Shown here in pieces: positions 16,703-24,572 of a stretch of 35,898 bases of DNA. Source of the DNA: Flavobacteriaceae bacterium UBA1903 (GTDB lineage Bacteria > Bacteroidota > Bacteroidia > Flavobacteriales > Flavobacteriaceae). The notes under the pieces are model-generated. The model saw only the letters and a list, made by a program, of their open reading frames with translations, did not search any database and had not been told where the DNA came from. The position numbers and the translations under genes were made by a program. The stretch spans positions 1 through 35,898 of the forward strand of contig DDGL01000011.1 of the NCBI GenBank assembly GCA_002337605.1, in the 5' to 3' direction. The number at the start of each line of letters is the position of its first letter. Position 1 is the first letter of the stretch.

Positions 16703-17098
16703 CTATAGTGTTAGCATCCAGGTGCGTTGTAGTTTTCTGAATTTTTTTAGCTCTTTGCGGAGAATAGGTAAAAAGTCTTTACCATTGCTATTCGTTCTTT
16801 CCAGGCGTTCACAATTTCGGTATAAGGAATTAGTAAGCCTTGTTACAGATGCAATATGCTTTTGCTTAGCTTCGGAAAAAGCTTGTTGCTCTGCTTTTAA
16901 AATTTCAGGGGCAAGCGATATGGATTGCTGTACAATATCTCCTGTAAAATAAATGTGTTCATGCTCTGTGCCGTCTTCATTTAAAGCATTAAAATCATGG
17001 ACGAAGTATTGAGAAATATTTCGGGATAACGCAAAGATTTCCTGGGCCTTTTTATAAATCGCAGAGTGCGGAAAATGGGAGTGTGCTGTAGGTAACAC
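16703..17098 (-). CDS. Conserved hypothetical helical protein
   Basis: A 131-aa cytoplasmic protein with no signal peptide. It opens with a His-rich stretch (MLPTAHSHFPHSAIYKKAQEIFALSR), then an acidic HEHIYFTGDIVQQ segment, followed by long amphipathic helices and a very basic C-terminus (LRKELKKFRKLQRTWML). The helical layout suggests a small bundle. I do not recognise a named family and assign no function. It diverges from the Lrp-type regulator, sharing a 125-bp spacer, and has only the REP-like block downstream. Confidence 0.55.
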   Translation of the reverse strand: MLPTAHSHFPHSAIYKKAQEIFALSRNISQYFVHDFNALNEDGTEHEHIYFTGDIVQQSISLAPEILKAEQQAFSEAKQKHIASVTRLTNSLYRNCERLERTNSNGKDFLPILRKELKKFRKLQRTWMLTL

Positions 17099-17179
17099 GA
17101 TAGCAATATTTATTTTTTAATGTGTACCAAATTTAGTGAGATAGTTAGAGTTTTGTATATGAATTTTAAAGTAAATCAC

Positions 17180-17202
17180 TATTTTTGATTTAAAATTTAA
17201 AT
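17180..17202. promoter_or_regulatory. -7 box and AT palindrome upstream of the Lrp-type gene
   Basis: TATTTTTG (17180-17187) fits the -7 consensus. It directly abuts a perfect palindrome, ATTTAAA-A-TTTAAAT (17188-17202), which falls at the expected transcript start. AT-rich palindromes at this position are typical of Lrp-type autoregulation; that role here is inferred. Confidence 0.45.
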
Positions 17203-17223
17203 TAATTTTAAATATTTCTTTAA

Positions 17224-17673
17224 ATGAAGTTAGATGCACTTAATTGGAAAATTCTAGTACACCTTCAGGAAAATGCCAGGGTTAGTAATTCTGAAATTGG
17301 AAGGGTGGTAGGAATAAGTTCTCCTGCAGTTTCAGAACGCATAAAAAAAATGGAAGACGCCGGTGTTATCCATAGTTACAGGACGGTAATTTCTCCTTTT
17401 GAAACGGGATACCAGTTAAAAGCGATTATTACGTTGCGTGCCTTTATGGGTAAGTTAAAGCCTTTCCTGGAAAAGGTGAAAACTTATGAAGAAGTACTTA
17501 ATTGTTATAGGATCACGGGGAATGAGAATATCGTGATGGAAGTGGTGTTGCGGAATCAAAAACATTTAGAGGCATTTATAGATCAGCTTATTTTTTATGG
17601 TGAAACAAAGACTCAGATTGTGCTTTCCCACGTAGTAGCCAATAACAGCATTAAACAAATAAAACCTTTTTAA
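17224..17673 (+). CDS. Lrp/AsnC family transcriptional regulator
   Basis: A 149-aa DNA-binding regulator. The N-terminal winged HTH is clear: LDALNWKILVHLQENARVSNSEIGRVVGISSPAVSERIKKMEDAGVI (residues ~3-50). The C-terminal RAM/AsnC ligand-binding domain follows (QLKAIITLRAFMGKLKPFLEKVKTYEEVLNCYRITGNENIVMEVVLRN). Family members form octamers and sense amino acids or related small molecules; the effector cannot be told from sequence. The start at MKLDALNWKIL matches the family. The AT-rich palindrome just upstream suggests autoregulation. The divergent 131-aa gene is a possible target. Confidence 0.9.
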   Translation: MKLDALNWKILVHLQENARVSNSEIGRVVGISSPAVSERIKKMEDAGVIHSYRTVISPFETGYQLKAIITLRAFMGKLKPFLEKVKTYEEVLNCYRITGNENIVMEVVLRNQKHLEAFIDQLIFYGETKTQIVLSHVVANNSIKQIKPF

Positions 17674-17791
17674 AAGTTAAAATAGTTAGCAAAGTTTTTG
17701 AAGGAGCGTTAAAGAATATACAATTGTGGTTTTGTTAGTAACCTTGCGTGTGTTTAATAAGTATTTTAGTATAAAATTAATTGAACATACT

Positions 17792-18031
17792 ATGAAAAAA
17801 TATACGATACACTTTTTGCTCATTACGTTAATAACACTTGCACTTGGATTCTCAGGAATTGAATTTACGGGAGCCTCTGTAATCCGTTTTATCTGTCTGG
17901 TAGCTGGAATCGGACTTATGGTATCTTGTTTGGATGCTGTTATCTTAAGCAAGCGAAACAGAAAGTTAAGGAATGATTTAAAAGCTGAAAAAGTTAAAAA
18001 CGATTCGCCCCTGGATTCATTTAATAACTAA
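17792..18031 (+). CDS. Small membrane protein of unknown function
   Basis: A 79-aa protein starting at MKKYTIHF; an in-frame start 66 bp upstream exists, but the MKK start gives a normal hydrophobic N-terminus. It has two membrane helices (residues ~5-20 and ~30-50) joined by a GFSGIEFTGAS loop, then a charged tail of ~28 residues (SKRNRKLRNDLKAEKVKND). The loop and hairpin recall small two-helix families such as DUF1328, but the match is weak. It overlaps the convergent DJ-1/PfpI gene by 15 bp at the 3' end. Confidence 0.55.
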   Translation: MKKYTIHFLLITLITLALGFSGIEFTGASVIRFICLVAGIGLMVSCLDAVILSKRNRKLRNDLKAEKVKNDSPLDSFNN

Positions 18032-18781
18032 ATGAGGAATCTTATCTAGATCCCAATCTATAACCAGCCCACCCGCAAGGGATCGGGCTATTTTTTTGCC
18101 GTATAAGTACTCACACAAATACAATGCTGCCTCAAAACTTTTCGCCCCACCCGCAGAAGTAATATACTTTCCATCGTGCACAAATAGTACATCCTTACGA
18201 ATATCCAATGCTGGAAACATGATTTTCATAGCATCTATGTCACTAGGAAATGTTGTAGCTACACTAGTAGTAAGTAATCCGGCTTTTGCCAGAACGAAGG
18301 CGCCATCGCAATGCGAAGTAATAAACTGTGCTTCTTTGTCTACCTGTCGCACAAATTGAAGCATGACCTCATCTTCCAGATCTGTGTCCAGATGATGCTC
18401 GGCACTGGGAACTACCAGAATATCTATTTTGGGAAGCGTGTCTTTGGTGTAATTAAAGTCTGGTAGGATGCGCATCCCTTCAAAAGAAGTTATAGGGTCT
18501 AAGGTATTGGCAACTGTAAAAACATTCATTGCCTTTATACTGTCTCTAAAAACAGTATGCTGAAAAATATCAAACGGGGCTGTTAATTCGGTATTATACA
18601 CCCCTTCCATGATTAAAAATGCTACATTATACCGGGTGCTATCAAGCTTTGGGAGTACCCTTTTTTCTGAAGTCTTTTCAGAGCGCCAGGTTTCTTCTTG
18701 ACCTGAATTTTTCTCTTCTTCAGATCGTTCTGCGCAGGCGAATACGGTTAAGGCTATAAGGGCTATGAGTATCTTGTTCAT
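18017..18781 (-). CDS. DJ-1/PfpI-family lipoprotein
   Basis: A 254-aa protein with signal peptide and lipobox VFAC (Cys16), then a Glu/Ser-rich linker. From residue ~50 it has the DJ-1/PfpI fold: YNVAFLIMEGVYNTELTAPFDIF, IDILVVPSAEHH, and the nucleophile elbow FITSHCDGAFVLAKAGLL with Cys158. Relatives include cyclised-amidase, isonitrile-hydratase-like and regulatory proteins. Envelope anchoring is unusual for the family but recurs in Bacteroidota. It lies 10 bp downstream of the MFS transporter gene on the same strand, so the two are probably co-transcribed. Its reaction cannot be predicted. Confidence 0.83.
   Translation of the reverse strand: MNKILIALIALTVFACAERSEEEKNSGQEETWRSEKTSEKRVLPKLDSTRYNVAFLIMEGVYNTELTAPFDIFQHTVFRDSIKAMNVFTVANTLDPITSFEGMRILPDFNYTKDTLPKIDILVVPSAEHHLDTDLEDEVMLQFVRQVDKEAQFITSHCDGAFVLAKAGLLTTSVATTFPSDIDAMKIMFPALDIRKDVLFVHDGKYITSAGGAKSFEAALYLCEYLYGKKIARSLAGGLVIDWDLDKIPHLVIK
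18066..18097 (+). terminator. Terminator for the small membrane gene, inside the DJ-1/PfpI gene
   Basis: AGCCC (18066-18070) pairs with GGGCT (18085-18089). An inner CCC-GCAA-GGG stem and a T7 tail follow on the plus strand. It lies 35 bp after the stop of the 17792-18031 gene, within the 3' part of the opposing CDS. Confidence 0.55.
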
Positions 18782-18791
18782 CTTTAGTTTT

Positions 18792-20015
18792 TTAAGGTAT
18801 CATTACTATATGTTGTTTCTTCACTCTTTTATGCAACCACAAGGTCATTATAGAAACAATAACGAGTATCCCTACAATAATAAACCATGTATTTCTATAC
18901 CCAAACTGATCTACCAAATTCATGCCGCCATTATGCCCTATAATATGTGAAACCGAGAAACTCATGCTGTACAGTCCCATATAACTTCCCTTTCTGCCTT
19001 TTGGAGCCATTTCCAGTGCTATTGCGTTTGAAAATGGGGAGCCGATCATTTCTCCAAGCGTCATTAATATCATTCCAATAATTAAGATTGAAAAACTATC
19101 GTTAAGGTTCAGGACTAAAAAGCTTAGTGCCAATAAAACCATCCCCCAGAACGTCGCCATGGTTTTGGAAATGTTGATGCGTTCCAGCCACCCCACCAGC
19201 GGCATTTCGAAGGCTACTATTATAACTCCATTCAGAAAGAGGATGCCGCCTATAACATCTTCAGATAAAAAATGCGCTTGCTCATAGTACAAAGGAATTA
19301 CAGAGAAATATTGAACGAACATCATCGTACTTAATACCATAATTACAATAAGCAACAGGAACAGACTATTTTTATAAGGTGAAATTCCTTCTTTTACTTT
19401 TATAAGTTGTGCCTCTTCTTTGGTCACCCTTTTAGGTTTCAGCAATATAAACAGTAAGACTGCTGCCAGAATACAGGTAATGCCATCTATCCAGAAAAGT
19501 GAGTTGTAATTAATACGGGCAATAATAATTCCTCCAATAACCGGGCCTATAGAGAACCCCAGATTAATAGCCAGTCTGATAAGGGCTATGCTTCGGGTAA
19601 TGTTTTTTGGTTTGCTATACGCGTCACAGGCAACAAAAATTGCGGGACGGTAGGCATCTGCCACAAAAATAAGTGCAAAGATACCAGCACAGAATCCATA
19701 AAAGGATTCCATAAACTGTAAGGCTATAAATCCCAACCCACCTACAAATAAACTTGTGGTAATTACTTTATAAGCACCAATAGTATCGGTTAGTTTACCA
19801 CCTACCCACGTGCCCGCCAACGAGCCTAGTCCAAAACATGTCATGATCCAGCCTACCTGCGGTAATGTAAACCCTTTTGCATTTACCAGGTAGAGCGATA
19901 AAAAAGGGAGCACCATAGCTCCGGCCCGGTTAATAAATGTTACAAGCGAAAGCAGCCATATTTCTTTGGAAAGGCCAGAGAAGTTGTTTATGTAATTGGT
20001 GTAAAGCTTTCTCAT
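18792..20015 (-). CDS. MFS transporter
   Basis: A 407-aa inner-membrane protein with about 12 helices in two six-helix halves. The loop-2/3 motif A is recognisable (GWIMTCFGLGSLAGTWVGGKLTDTIGAYKV), as is a second half starting near KNSLFLLLIVIMVLSTMM. MFS members of this shape are usually drug or metabolite exporters; the substrate is not predictable. The DJ-1/PfpI lipoprotein gene follows after 10 bp. A strong terminator-like hairpin lies 24 bp upstream of the start codon, so leader-based control is possible. Confidence 0.88.
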   Translation of the reverse strand: MRKLYTNYINNFSGLSKEIWLLSLVTFINRAGAMVLPFLSLYLVNAKGFTLPQVGWIMTCFGLGSLAGTWVGGKLTDTIGAYKVITTSLFVGGLGFIALQFMESFYGFCAGIFALIFVADAYRPAIFVACDAYSKPKNITRSIALIRLAINLGFSIGPVIGGIIIARINYNSLFWIDGITCILAAVLLFILLKPKRVTKEEAQLIKVKEGISPYKNSLFLLLIVIMVLSTMMFVQYFSVIPLYYEQAHFLSEDVIGGILFLNGVIIVAFEMPLVGWLERINISKTMATFWGMVLLALSFLVLNLNDSFSILIIGMILMTLGEMIGSPFSNAIALEMAPKGRKGSYMGLYSMSFSVSHIIGHNGGMNLVDQFGYRNTWFIIVGILVIVSIMTLWLHKRVKKQHIVMIP

Positions 20016-20038
20016 TTTGGTTAGATTAGTGTAAAAAT

Positions 20039-20068
20039 AAAACGTCCCGCGGTGAGGCGGGACGTTTT
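20039..20068. promoter_or_regulatory. Terminator-like hairpin in the MFS leader
   Basis: AAAACGTCCCGC (20039-20050) pairs perfectly over 12 bp with GCGGGACGTTTT (20057-20068) around GGTGAG. T-rich sequence follows on both strands. No gene ends here: the MFS gene starts on the left (minus) and DUF1684 starts on the right (plus). On the minus strand it would be an attenuator-like element in the MFS 5' leader. Confidence 0.65.
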
Positions 20069-20239
20069 TATATTGAATTGTGTTATAGTTTCATTGTCAA
20101 TACATACCTATCCCGCGTCTATGATTTCTCACGACAGACAGCTTTTGGGTGTTGGTATATTTTTTCATTTTTGATTTACTTTACTTCAAATGTACATTAT
20201 TTTAAACTATGGTTTAGGAATGTTTTAGATTAAATGAAT

Positions 20240-20267
20240 TTGACTACTTTCAAATCATGTACTTTTG
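20240..20267 (+). promoter_or_regulatory. Promoter of the DUF1684 gene
   Basis: TTG (20240-20242), a 17-bp spacer and TACTTTTG (20260-20267) fit the Bacteroidota pattern, with a slightly short spacer. The ATG is 16 bp downstream. Confidence 0.55.
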
Positions 20268-20283
20268 AAACAAATAGTTACGT

Positions 20284-20892
20284 ATGAAATGTATAAGCAC
20301 CTGTCTTTTTTTGTTGATGAGTATTTCTTTATTTGCACAGCATACTACTGAAGTCATAAAAGAAACTAAAATCTACCAGACTTCTGAAAATGAAAAGTTT
20401 TTAAATCCTGAAACTACCATTCTGGAAAAAAGGGATTTTAAAAAGTTCAAGGGTTTAGAATTTTTTCCAATAGATCTGGACTTTGTAGTAAAAGCAACTT
20501 TTGTACGTACGCCCAATGAGCATCCGTTTTTAATGAAAACTTCTACTTCCCGTTTGCCAGAATATGTAAAATATGGTGAAGCTCATTTTGAAATAAAAGG
20601 ACAAAAATTAAAGTTAAACCTTTACCAGAGTATCGTGCCCAGTGAAGATCCAAAATATGCAGACTACCTGTTTCTTCCTTTTACCGACTTAACAAATGGG
20701 GATGAGAGTTATGCCGGAGGGCGCTTTTTGGATACTTACATACCAAAGGGGACTACATTGGTTTTAAATTTCAACAAAGCCTATAATCCGTATTGTGCCT
20801 ATAGTCCTAACTATTCATGCCCCATCCCGCCTTCAGCAAACGATTTGCCAATTAGAGTTGAAGCTGGTGTGAAAGATTTTGGAAAACATTAA
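20284..20892 (+). CDS. DUF1684 protein, exported
   Basis: A 202-aa protein with signal peptide (MKCISTCLFLLMSISLFAQ). The mature part follows the DUF1684 pattern closely: FFPIDLDFVVKATF, YVKYGEAHFEIKGQKLKLNLYQ, YLFLPFTDLTNGDESYAGGRFLD, then the signature LNFNKAYNPYCAYSPNYSCP with two Cys, and LPIRVEAGVKDFG at the end. The family is common in Bacteroidota and Actinomycetota and has no settled function. It overlaps the convergent crcB gene by 4 bp. A single promoter and no downstream partner suggest a monocistronic unit. Confidence 0.87.
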   Translation: MKCISTCLFLLMSISLFAQHTTEVIKETKIYQTSENEKFLNPETTILEKRDFKKFKGLEFFPIDLDFVVKATFVRTPNEHPFLMKTSTSRLPEYVKYGEAHFEIKGQKLKLNLYQSIVPSEDPKYADYLFLPFTDLTNGDESYAGGRFLDTYIPKGTTLVLNFNKAYNPYCAYSPNYSCPIPPSANDLPIRVEAGVKDFGKH

Positions 20893-21260
20893 AAAAGCCG
20901 CACCATCCAGATTCCAAAGAAAACAGCGGCAAACCCAATTATAAAACTACCAATTGTATAGAGTGCAAATGAAGTGAAATCCCCGGATTTTAAAAACACA
21001 TGATTCTCATAGGCAAAGGTGGAAAATGTTGTGAACCCTCCACAAAAGCCTGTTGCCAGGAATAGAATGGTGTTCTGGGAAAGTGTTTCACTTTTAACCG
21101 CCAATCCTAGAATAATACCTATTAACAGACTTCCTAAAATATTTGCCAGAAAAGTACCATAGGGGATTCCCGTGTTGCTACTATTAAGATAGGTGCCTAT
21201 AATATAGCGTAAACTGCTGCCCAGACCACCCCCTAAAAAAACCAATAGCAGTTGCTTCAT
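20889..21260 (-). CDS. crcB: Fluoride efflux channel CrcB/Fluc
   Basis: A 123-aa inner-membrane protein with four helices. Family motifs are present: GGGLGSSLRYIIG near the N-terminus, GTFLANILGSLLIGIILG, and TGFCGGFTTFSTFAYE, the Phe-box and Ser/Thr region lining the fluoride path. CrcB proteins form dual-topology dimers that let fluoride out of the cell. It starts 1 bp after the stop of the SRPBCC/GyrI-like gene, so the two share a transcript. No fluoride-riboswitch-like structure was recognised upstream of the pair. The length is normal. Confidence 0.93.
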   Translation of the reverse strand: MKQLLLVFLGGGLGSSLRYIIGTYLNSSNTGIPYGTFLANILGSLLIGIILGLAVKSETLSQNTILFLATGFCGGFTTFSTFAYENHVFLKSGDFTSFALYTIGSFIIGFAAVFFGIWMVRLF

Positions 21261-21261
21261 T

Positions 21262-22320
21262 TTACTGGGCTTCTTCTTCTGGAACTAAAACGGGCATGTA
21301 AATTTCGGTTATGTAATTTGCAGGGTTTGGCACTTCACCAGGATCTGTGACATACACTTCAAACATTTTAGATGTTGGATGGGGTTGTATGGCATTTTTC
21401 GCCATATAGGCCTGTGCTTGTGCATAGGCTTCGGTTAAGTTTTCATAATTACCTTTTAGCGTTGTTTTTAAAGCTGAAACAGGTTCCATAAAGCCACAAA
21501 CAACTGTGCTACCTTCTGGAGTAATTACACGATCCCGAACAGGAATACAGGCCGAAAATATAACCGTACCATTTGCCTCGTCTATTTGATTATACAGTGT
21601 GAAGGGTTGACCGGCTGTAGGAATGTTATTAGCATCCATATAGCCCATAACCTGCCCCATCATCGCACCCATTTTTGCACCTATATCACTCATGTTGGCT
21701 GAGGTTGTGTTGTACATATAATAACCGCCCCCGTGCTGTGCTATTCCATCTACATTCACGGTAAACTTTTTCATTTCTTCAATTGCCACAGCTTCCAGAT
21801 TGTTGAGGCCTTGTTCGTACATATTGCCTAGTGAAGCTTCAAGATTTTCATCTTTAAAGTTTGCGTATACTTTCTGCAAAAAAGATTTTTCACCATTTAT
21901 TTCTAAAGTGATCTTGGTTGCTCCAGGTGTTTCGGTTTCTCCAAATTTCCAAATCATAGTGCTGTTAATATCTCCTGTGGAGGCGTTGAGAATCATTTCT
22001 TGGATTATTTCTTTATTTGGAATTACCCTAGTGGTTTTTAAAGACCCGTCACCCAATACGTCGCTTTTCCATGAGTAGGATGCGCCTTCACCCTCGGTTT
22101 TTTCTGCGTAGTTTAGCTCAATGTCTTCATCTTGGGTCATCCATGGTCCCCAGGCTTCCCAGTTTTTAAAGTCTTTTACGTTGTTGTAAATAACTTCGGC
22201 AGGGGCATTGATATCTTTGGTAATAGCGACATCGAAAGAGCCGTCTTTAGTAGCAAAATAGATAGCACCGCCAATCACTACGATCAAGATTAAGAAAAAA
22301 AGGTATTTTAAAATTTTCAT
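21262..22320 (-). CDS. SRPBCC-domain plus GyrI-like domain membrane-anchored protein
   Basis: A 352-aa protein starting at MKILKYLFFL; a TTG start 14 codons upstream is less likely. One N-terminal membrane anchor (residues ~4-24) is followed by an SRPBCC/polyketide-cyclase-like domain, ~28-180 (ITKDINAPAEVIYNNVKDFKNWEAWGPWM). After that comes a GyrI-like/effector-binding domain, ~185-350 (GGGYYMYNTTSANMSDIGAKMGAMMGQVMGYMD, ACIPVRDRV, TTLKGNYENLTEAYAQAQAYM). Both folds bind hydrophobic small molecules, so an effector-binding role is likely, but the ligand is unknown. It is co-transcribed with crcB. Confidence 0.8.
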   Translation of the reverse strand: MKILKYLFFLILIVVIGGAIYFATKDGSFDVAITKDINAPAEVIYNNVKDFKNWEAWGPWMTQDEDIELNYAEKTEGEGASYSWKSDVLGDGSLKTTRVIPNKEIIQEMILNASTGDINSTMIWKFGETETPGATKITLEINGEKSFLQKVYANFKDENLEASLGNMYEQGLNNLEAVAIEEMKKFTVNVDGIAQHGGGYYMYNTTSANMSDIGAKMGAMMGQVMGYMDANNIPTAGQPFTLYNQIDEANGTVIFSACIPVRDRVITPEGSTVVCGFMEPVSALKTTLKGNYENLTEAYAQAQAYMAKNAIQPHPTSKMFEVYVTDPGEVPNPANYITEIYMPVLVPEEEAQ

Positions 22321-22430
22321 TTTCAAGGAATATTTTTCGGTTGTAGATGCTAAGATAATCAAATTTGCGACCTCTTTTGCTTTCTGTAAGATGCTACTTT
22401 AGATTTTAAATTTTCAGAATTAAATTTTGC

Positions 22431-22438
22431 TACATTTG
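22431..22438 (+). promoter_or_regulatory. -7 box upstream of the dipeptidyl peptidase III gene
   Basis: TACATTTG matches TANNTTTG exactly and lies 21 bp before the ATG. No TTG is seen at the expected -33 distance. Confidence 0.45.
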
Positions 22439-22459
22439 TAAAAACCAAAAATACATATC

Positions 22460-24487
22460 ATGAAGAACTATTTTGTAATGGCTTTCGCCATTTTCGGTTT
22501 CTTATTTGTGTCGTGTGACGACGCAAAAAAAGAAGAGCCAAAAGAAGAAACTGCAGAAGTAAACACAGACGATTTCAACTATCAGGTTGAACAAGTTGCA
22601 GACCTTAAGCTGTTACGGTACCAAATCCCAAGTTGGGAAGACCTTACATTAAAGGAGCAAAAGCTGGTATATTACCTTACGCAGGCAGGACTTGCCGGAC
22701 GTGATATTATGTGGGCGCAAAACTACCGTCATAACCTGACCATTAGAACTGCTCTGGAAAATGTATACCAGAAGTATGAGGGGGATAAAAGTACCGACGA
22801 CTGGAAGAACTTTGAAATTTATTTAAAGCGTGTTTGGTTTAGCAATGGGATTCATCACCATTATAGTAATGCAAAACTGAAGCCAGACTTTTCTAAAGAA
22901 TATTTACAAGAATTGCTTACGGAAACAAATAGTACGCTGGAAGGAGAAGCTTTGGAAGTGATCTTTAACGATAAAGACAGTAAGAAAGTGAACTTGAGCA
23001 AAGATGCAGATATTGTATTGGAAAGTGCGATCAATTTTTATGGACCCGATGTAACTACTGCCGATGTAGAGAACTTTTATGGAGCGATAAAAGTTAATGC
23101 TGAAGAGCCTATCGAAGTAGGTCTTAACACCCGGTTAGTAAAAGAAAACGGTCAACTAAAAGAACAAGTGTACAAAGTAGGTGGTTTATATGGAGCTGCT
23201 ATCGAAAAAGTTGTATCCTGGTTAGAAAAAGCACAAGGGGTTGCTGAAAACCCAAAACAAGCTGAAACATTAGGATTGTTAATTGAATATTACAAAACCG
23301 GAAGCCTTGATACCTGGGACGATTATGCAGTTTCCTGGGTAGAAACCACCGACGGAAATATAGACTGGATCAACGGTTTTATTGAAGTATATAACGATCC
23401 AAAAGGGTATAAAGGTTCTTACGAAAACATCGTACAGATCAAGGATTTTGATATGTCCAAAAAAATGGCTGTACTTTCTACCGAAGCACAATGGTTTGAG
23501 GATAACTCACCCTTAATGGAAGAACATAAAAAAGACAGTGTAACAGGAGTTTCCTATAAGACTGTAATTGTGGCTGGAGAAGCTGGTGATGCATCGCCAA
23601 GTACACCAATTGGAGTGAATTTGCCTAACAACAACTGGATTCGTCAAAAGCACGGTAGTAAATCTGTTTCTTTAGGAAATATTATCAATGCGTATAACAA
23701 CGCAGGAGGGTCCGGACGTTTGCAAGAGTTTGCACACGATGAAGAAGAAATACGACTGGAAAAAAAATACGGACAGTTGGCCGATAAATTACACACAGCT
23801 TTACACGAAGTAGTAGGACATGCCTCAGGACAGATCAATAAAGGAGTTGGGACACCAAAAGAAACTTTAAAGAGTTACAAGTCTACCATAGAAGAAGGGC
23901 GTGCAGATTTGTTTGGGTTGTATTATTTAATGGATCCAAAACTGGAAGAGCTTGGCTTAGTAGAAAACTGGAAAGAAACCGGTATGGCTGCGTACGATGG
24001 CTATATTAGAAATGGTATGATTGGTCAGTTGGTTCGTCTGGAATTAGGAGACGATGTAGAAGAAGCGCATATGCGTAACCGCCAATGGGTAAGTGCCTGG
24101 GTATTTGAAAAAGGACAAGCCGATAACGTTATTGCAAAAGTAGAGCGTGACGGTAAAACGTATTACGATATTCAGGATTACGATAAGCTGCGTGAGTTGT
24201 TTGGTCAATTGTTGAAAGAGACACAACGTATCACTTCGGAAGGAGATTACGAAGCTGGTAAAAATTTGGTTGAAAACTACGGAGTAAAAGTAGATCAGGC
24301 CTTACACAAGCAAGTACTGGATAGAAACGCTCAGTTTAAATCGGCTCCTTACAGTGGTTTTGTAAATCCTGTATTAGTTCCAAAAATGGACGACAACGGA
24401 GAAATTGAAAGCTTTAGCATAGAGCAACCTGAAACTTTTGAAGGTCAGATGCTTAATTACAGCAAAAACTACGGCTATTTAAAGTAG
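22460..24487 (+). CDS. Dipeptidyl peptidase III (M49), lipoprotein
   Basis: A 675-aa zinc peptidase of family M49, which removes dipeptides from the N-terminus of oligopeptides. The zinc site HEVVGH is at residues 449-454 (the M49 HExxGH, one residue longer than HExxH), and the second motif EEGRAD is at 478-483. The protein begins with a lipobox (FVSC, Cys19) and a Lys/Glu-rich linker, so it is anchored in the envelope, unlike the cytosolic eukaryotic enzyme. Conserved flanks include GVNLPNNNWIRQKHGSKSVSLGN. Length is near the family norm. A bidirectional terminator follows. Confidence 0.92.
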   Translation: MKNYFVMAFAIFGFLFVSCDDAKKEEPKEETAEVNTDDFNYQVEQVADLKLLRYQIPSWEDLTLKEQKLVYYLTQAGLAGRDIMWAQNYRHNLTIRTALENVYQKYEGDKSTDDWKNFEIYLKRVWFSNGIHHHYSNAKLKPDFSKEYLQELLTETNSTLEGEALEVIFNDKDSKKVNLSKDADIVLESAINFYGPDVTTADVENFYGAIKVNAEEPIEVGLNTRLVKENGQLKEQVYKVGGLYGAAIEKVVSWLEKAQGVAENPKQAETLGLLIEYYKTGSLDTWDDYAVSWVETTDGNIDWINGFIEVYNDPKGYKGSYENIVQIKDFDMSKKMAVLSTEAQWFEDNSPLMEEHKKDSVTGVSYKTVIVAGEAGDASPSTPIGVNLPNNNWIRQKHGSKSVSLGNIINAYNNAGGSGRLQEFAHDEEEIRLEKKYGQLADKLHTALHEVVGHASGQINKGVGTPKETLKSYKSTIEEGRADLFGLYYLMDPKLEELGLVENWKETGMAAYDGYIRNGMIGQLVRLELGDDVEEAHMRNRQWVSAWVFEKGQADNVIAKVERDGKTYYDIQDYDKLRELFGQLLKETQRITSEGDYEAGKNLVENYGVKVDQALHKQVLDRNAQFKSAPYSGFVNPVLVPKMDDNGEIESFSIEQPETFEGQMLNYSKNYGYLK

Positions 24488-24514
24488 CCTGTTTGACTGA
24501 AATATAAATAAAAT

Positions 24515-24548
24515 AAAACCTCCTTGTGGCTAACGCAAGGAGGTTTTT
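24515..24548. terminator. Bidirectional terminator between convergent genes
   Basis: AAAACCTCCTTG (24515-24526) pairs perfectly over 12 bp with CAAGGAGGTTTT (24536-24547), with A-rich and T-rich flanks. It serves the DPP III gene on the plus strand and the Gly-rich lipoprotein gene on the minus strand. Confidence 0.9.
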
Positions 24549-24572
24549 TAATTTGGTTAGAAATTGAAGTAG

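Noticed and set aside
20104..20166. Imperfect long hairpin (ATACC...CCC/GGG...GGTAT) in the MFS/DUF1684 spacer
   Set aside because: Arms are short and broken by mismatches with a large loop; it is not convincing as a small RNA or terminator.
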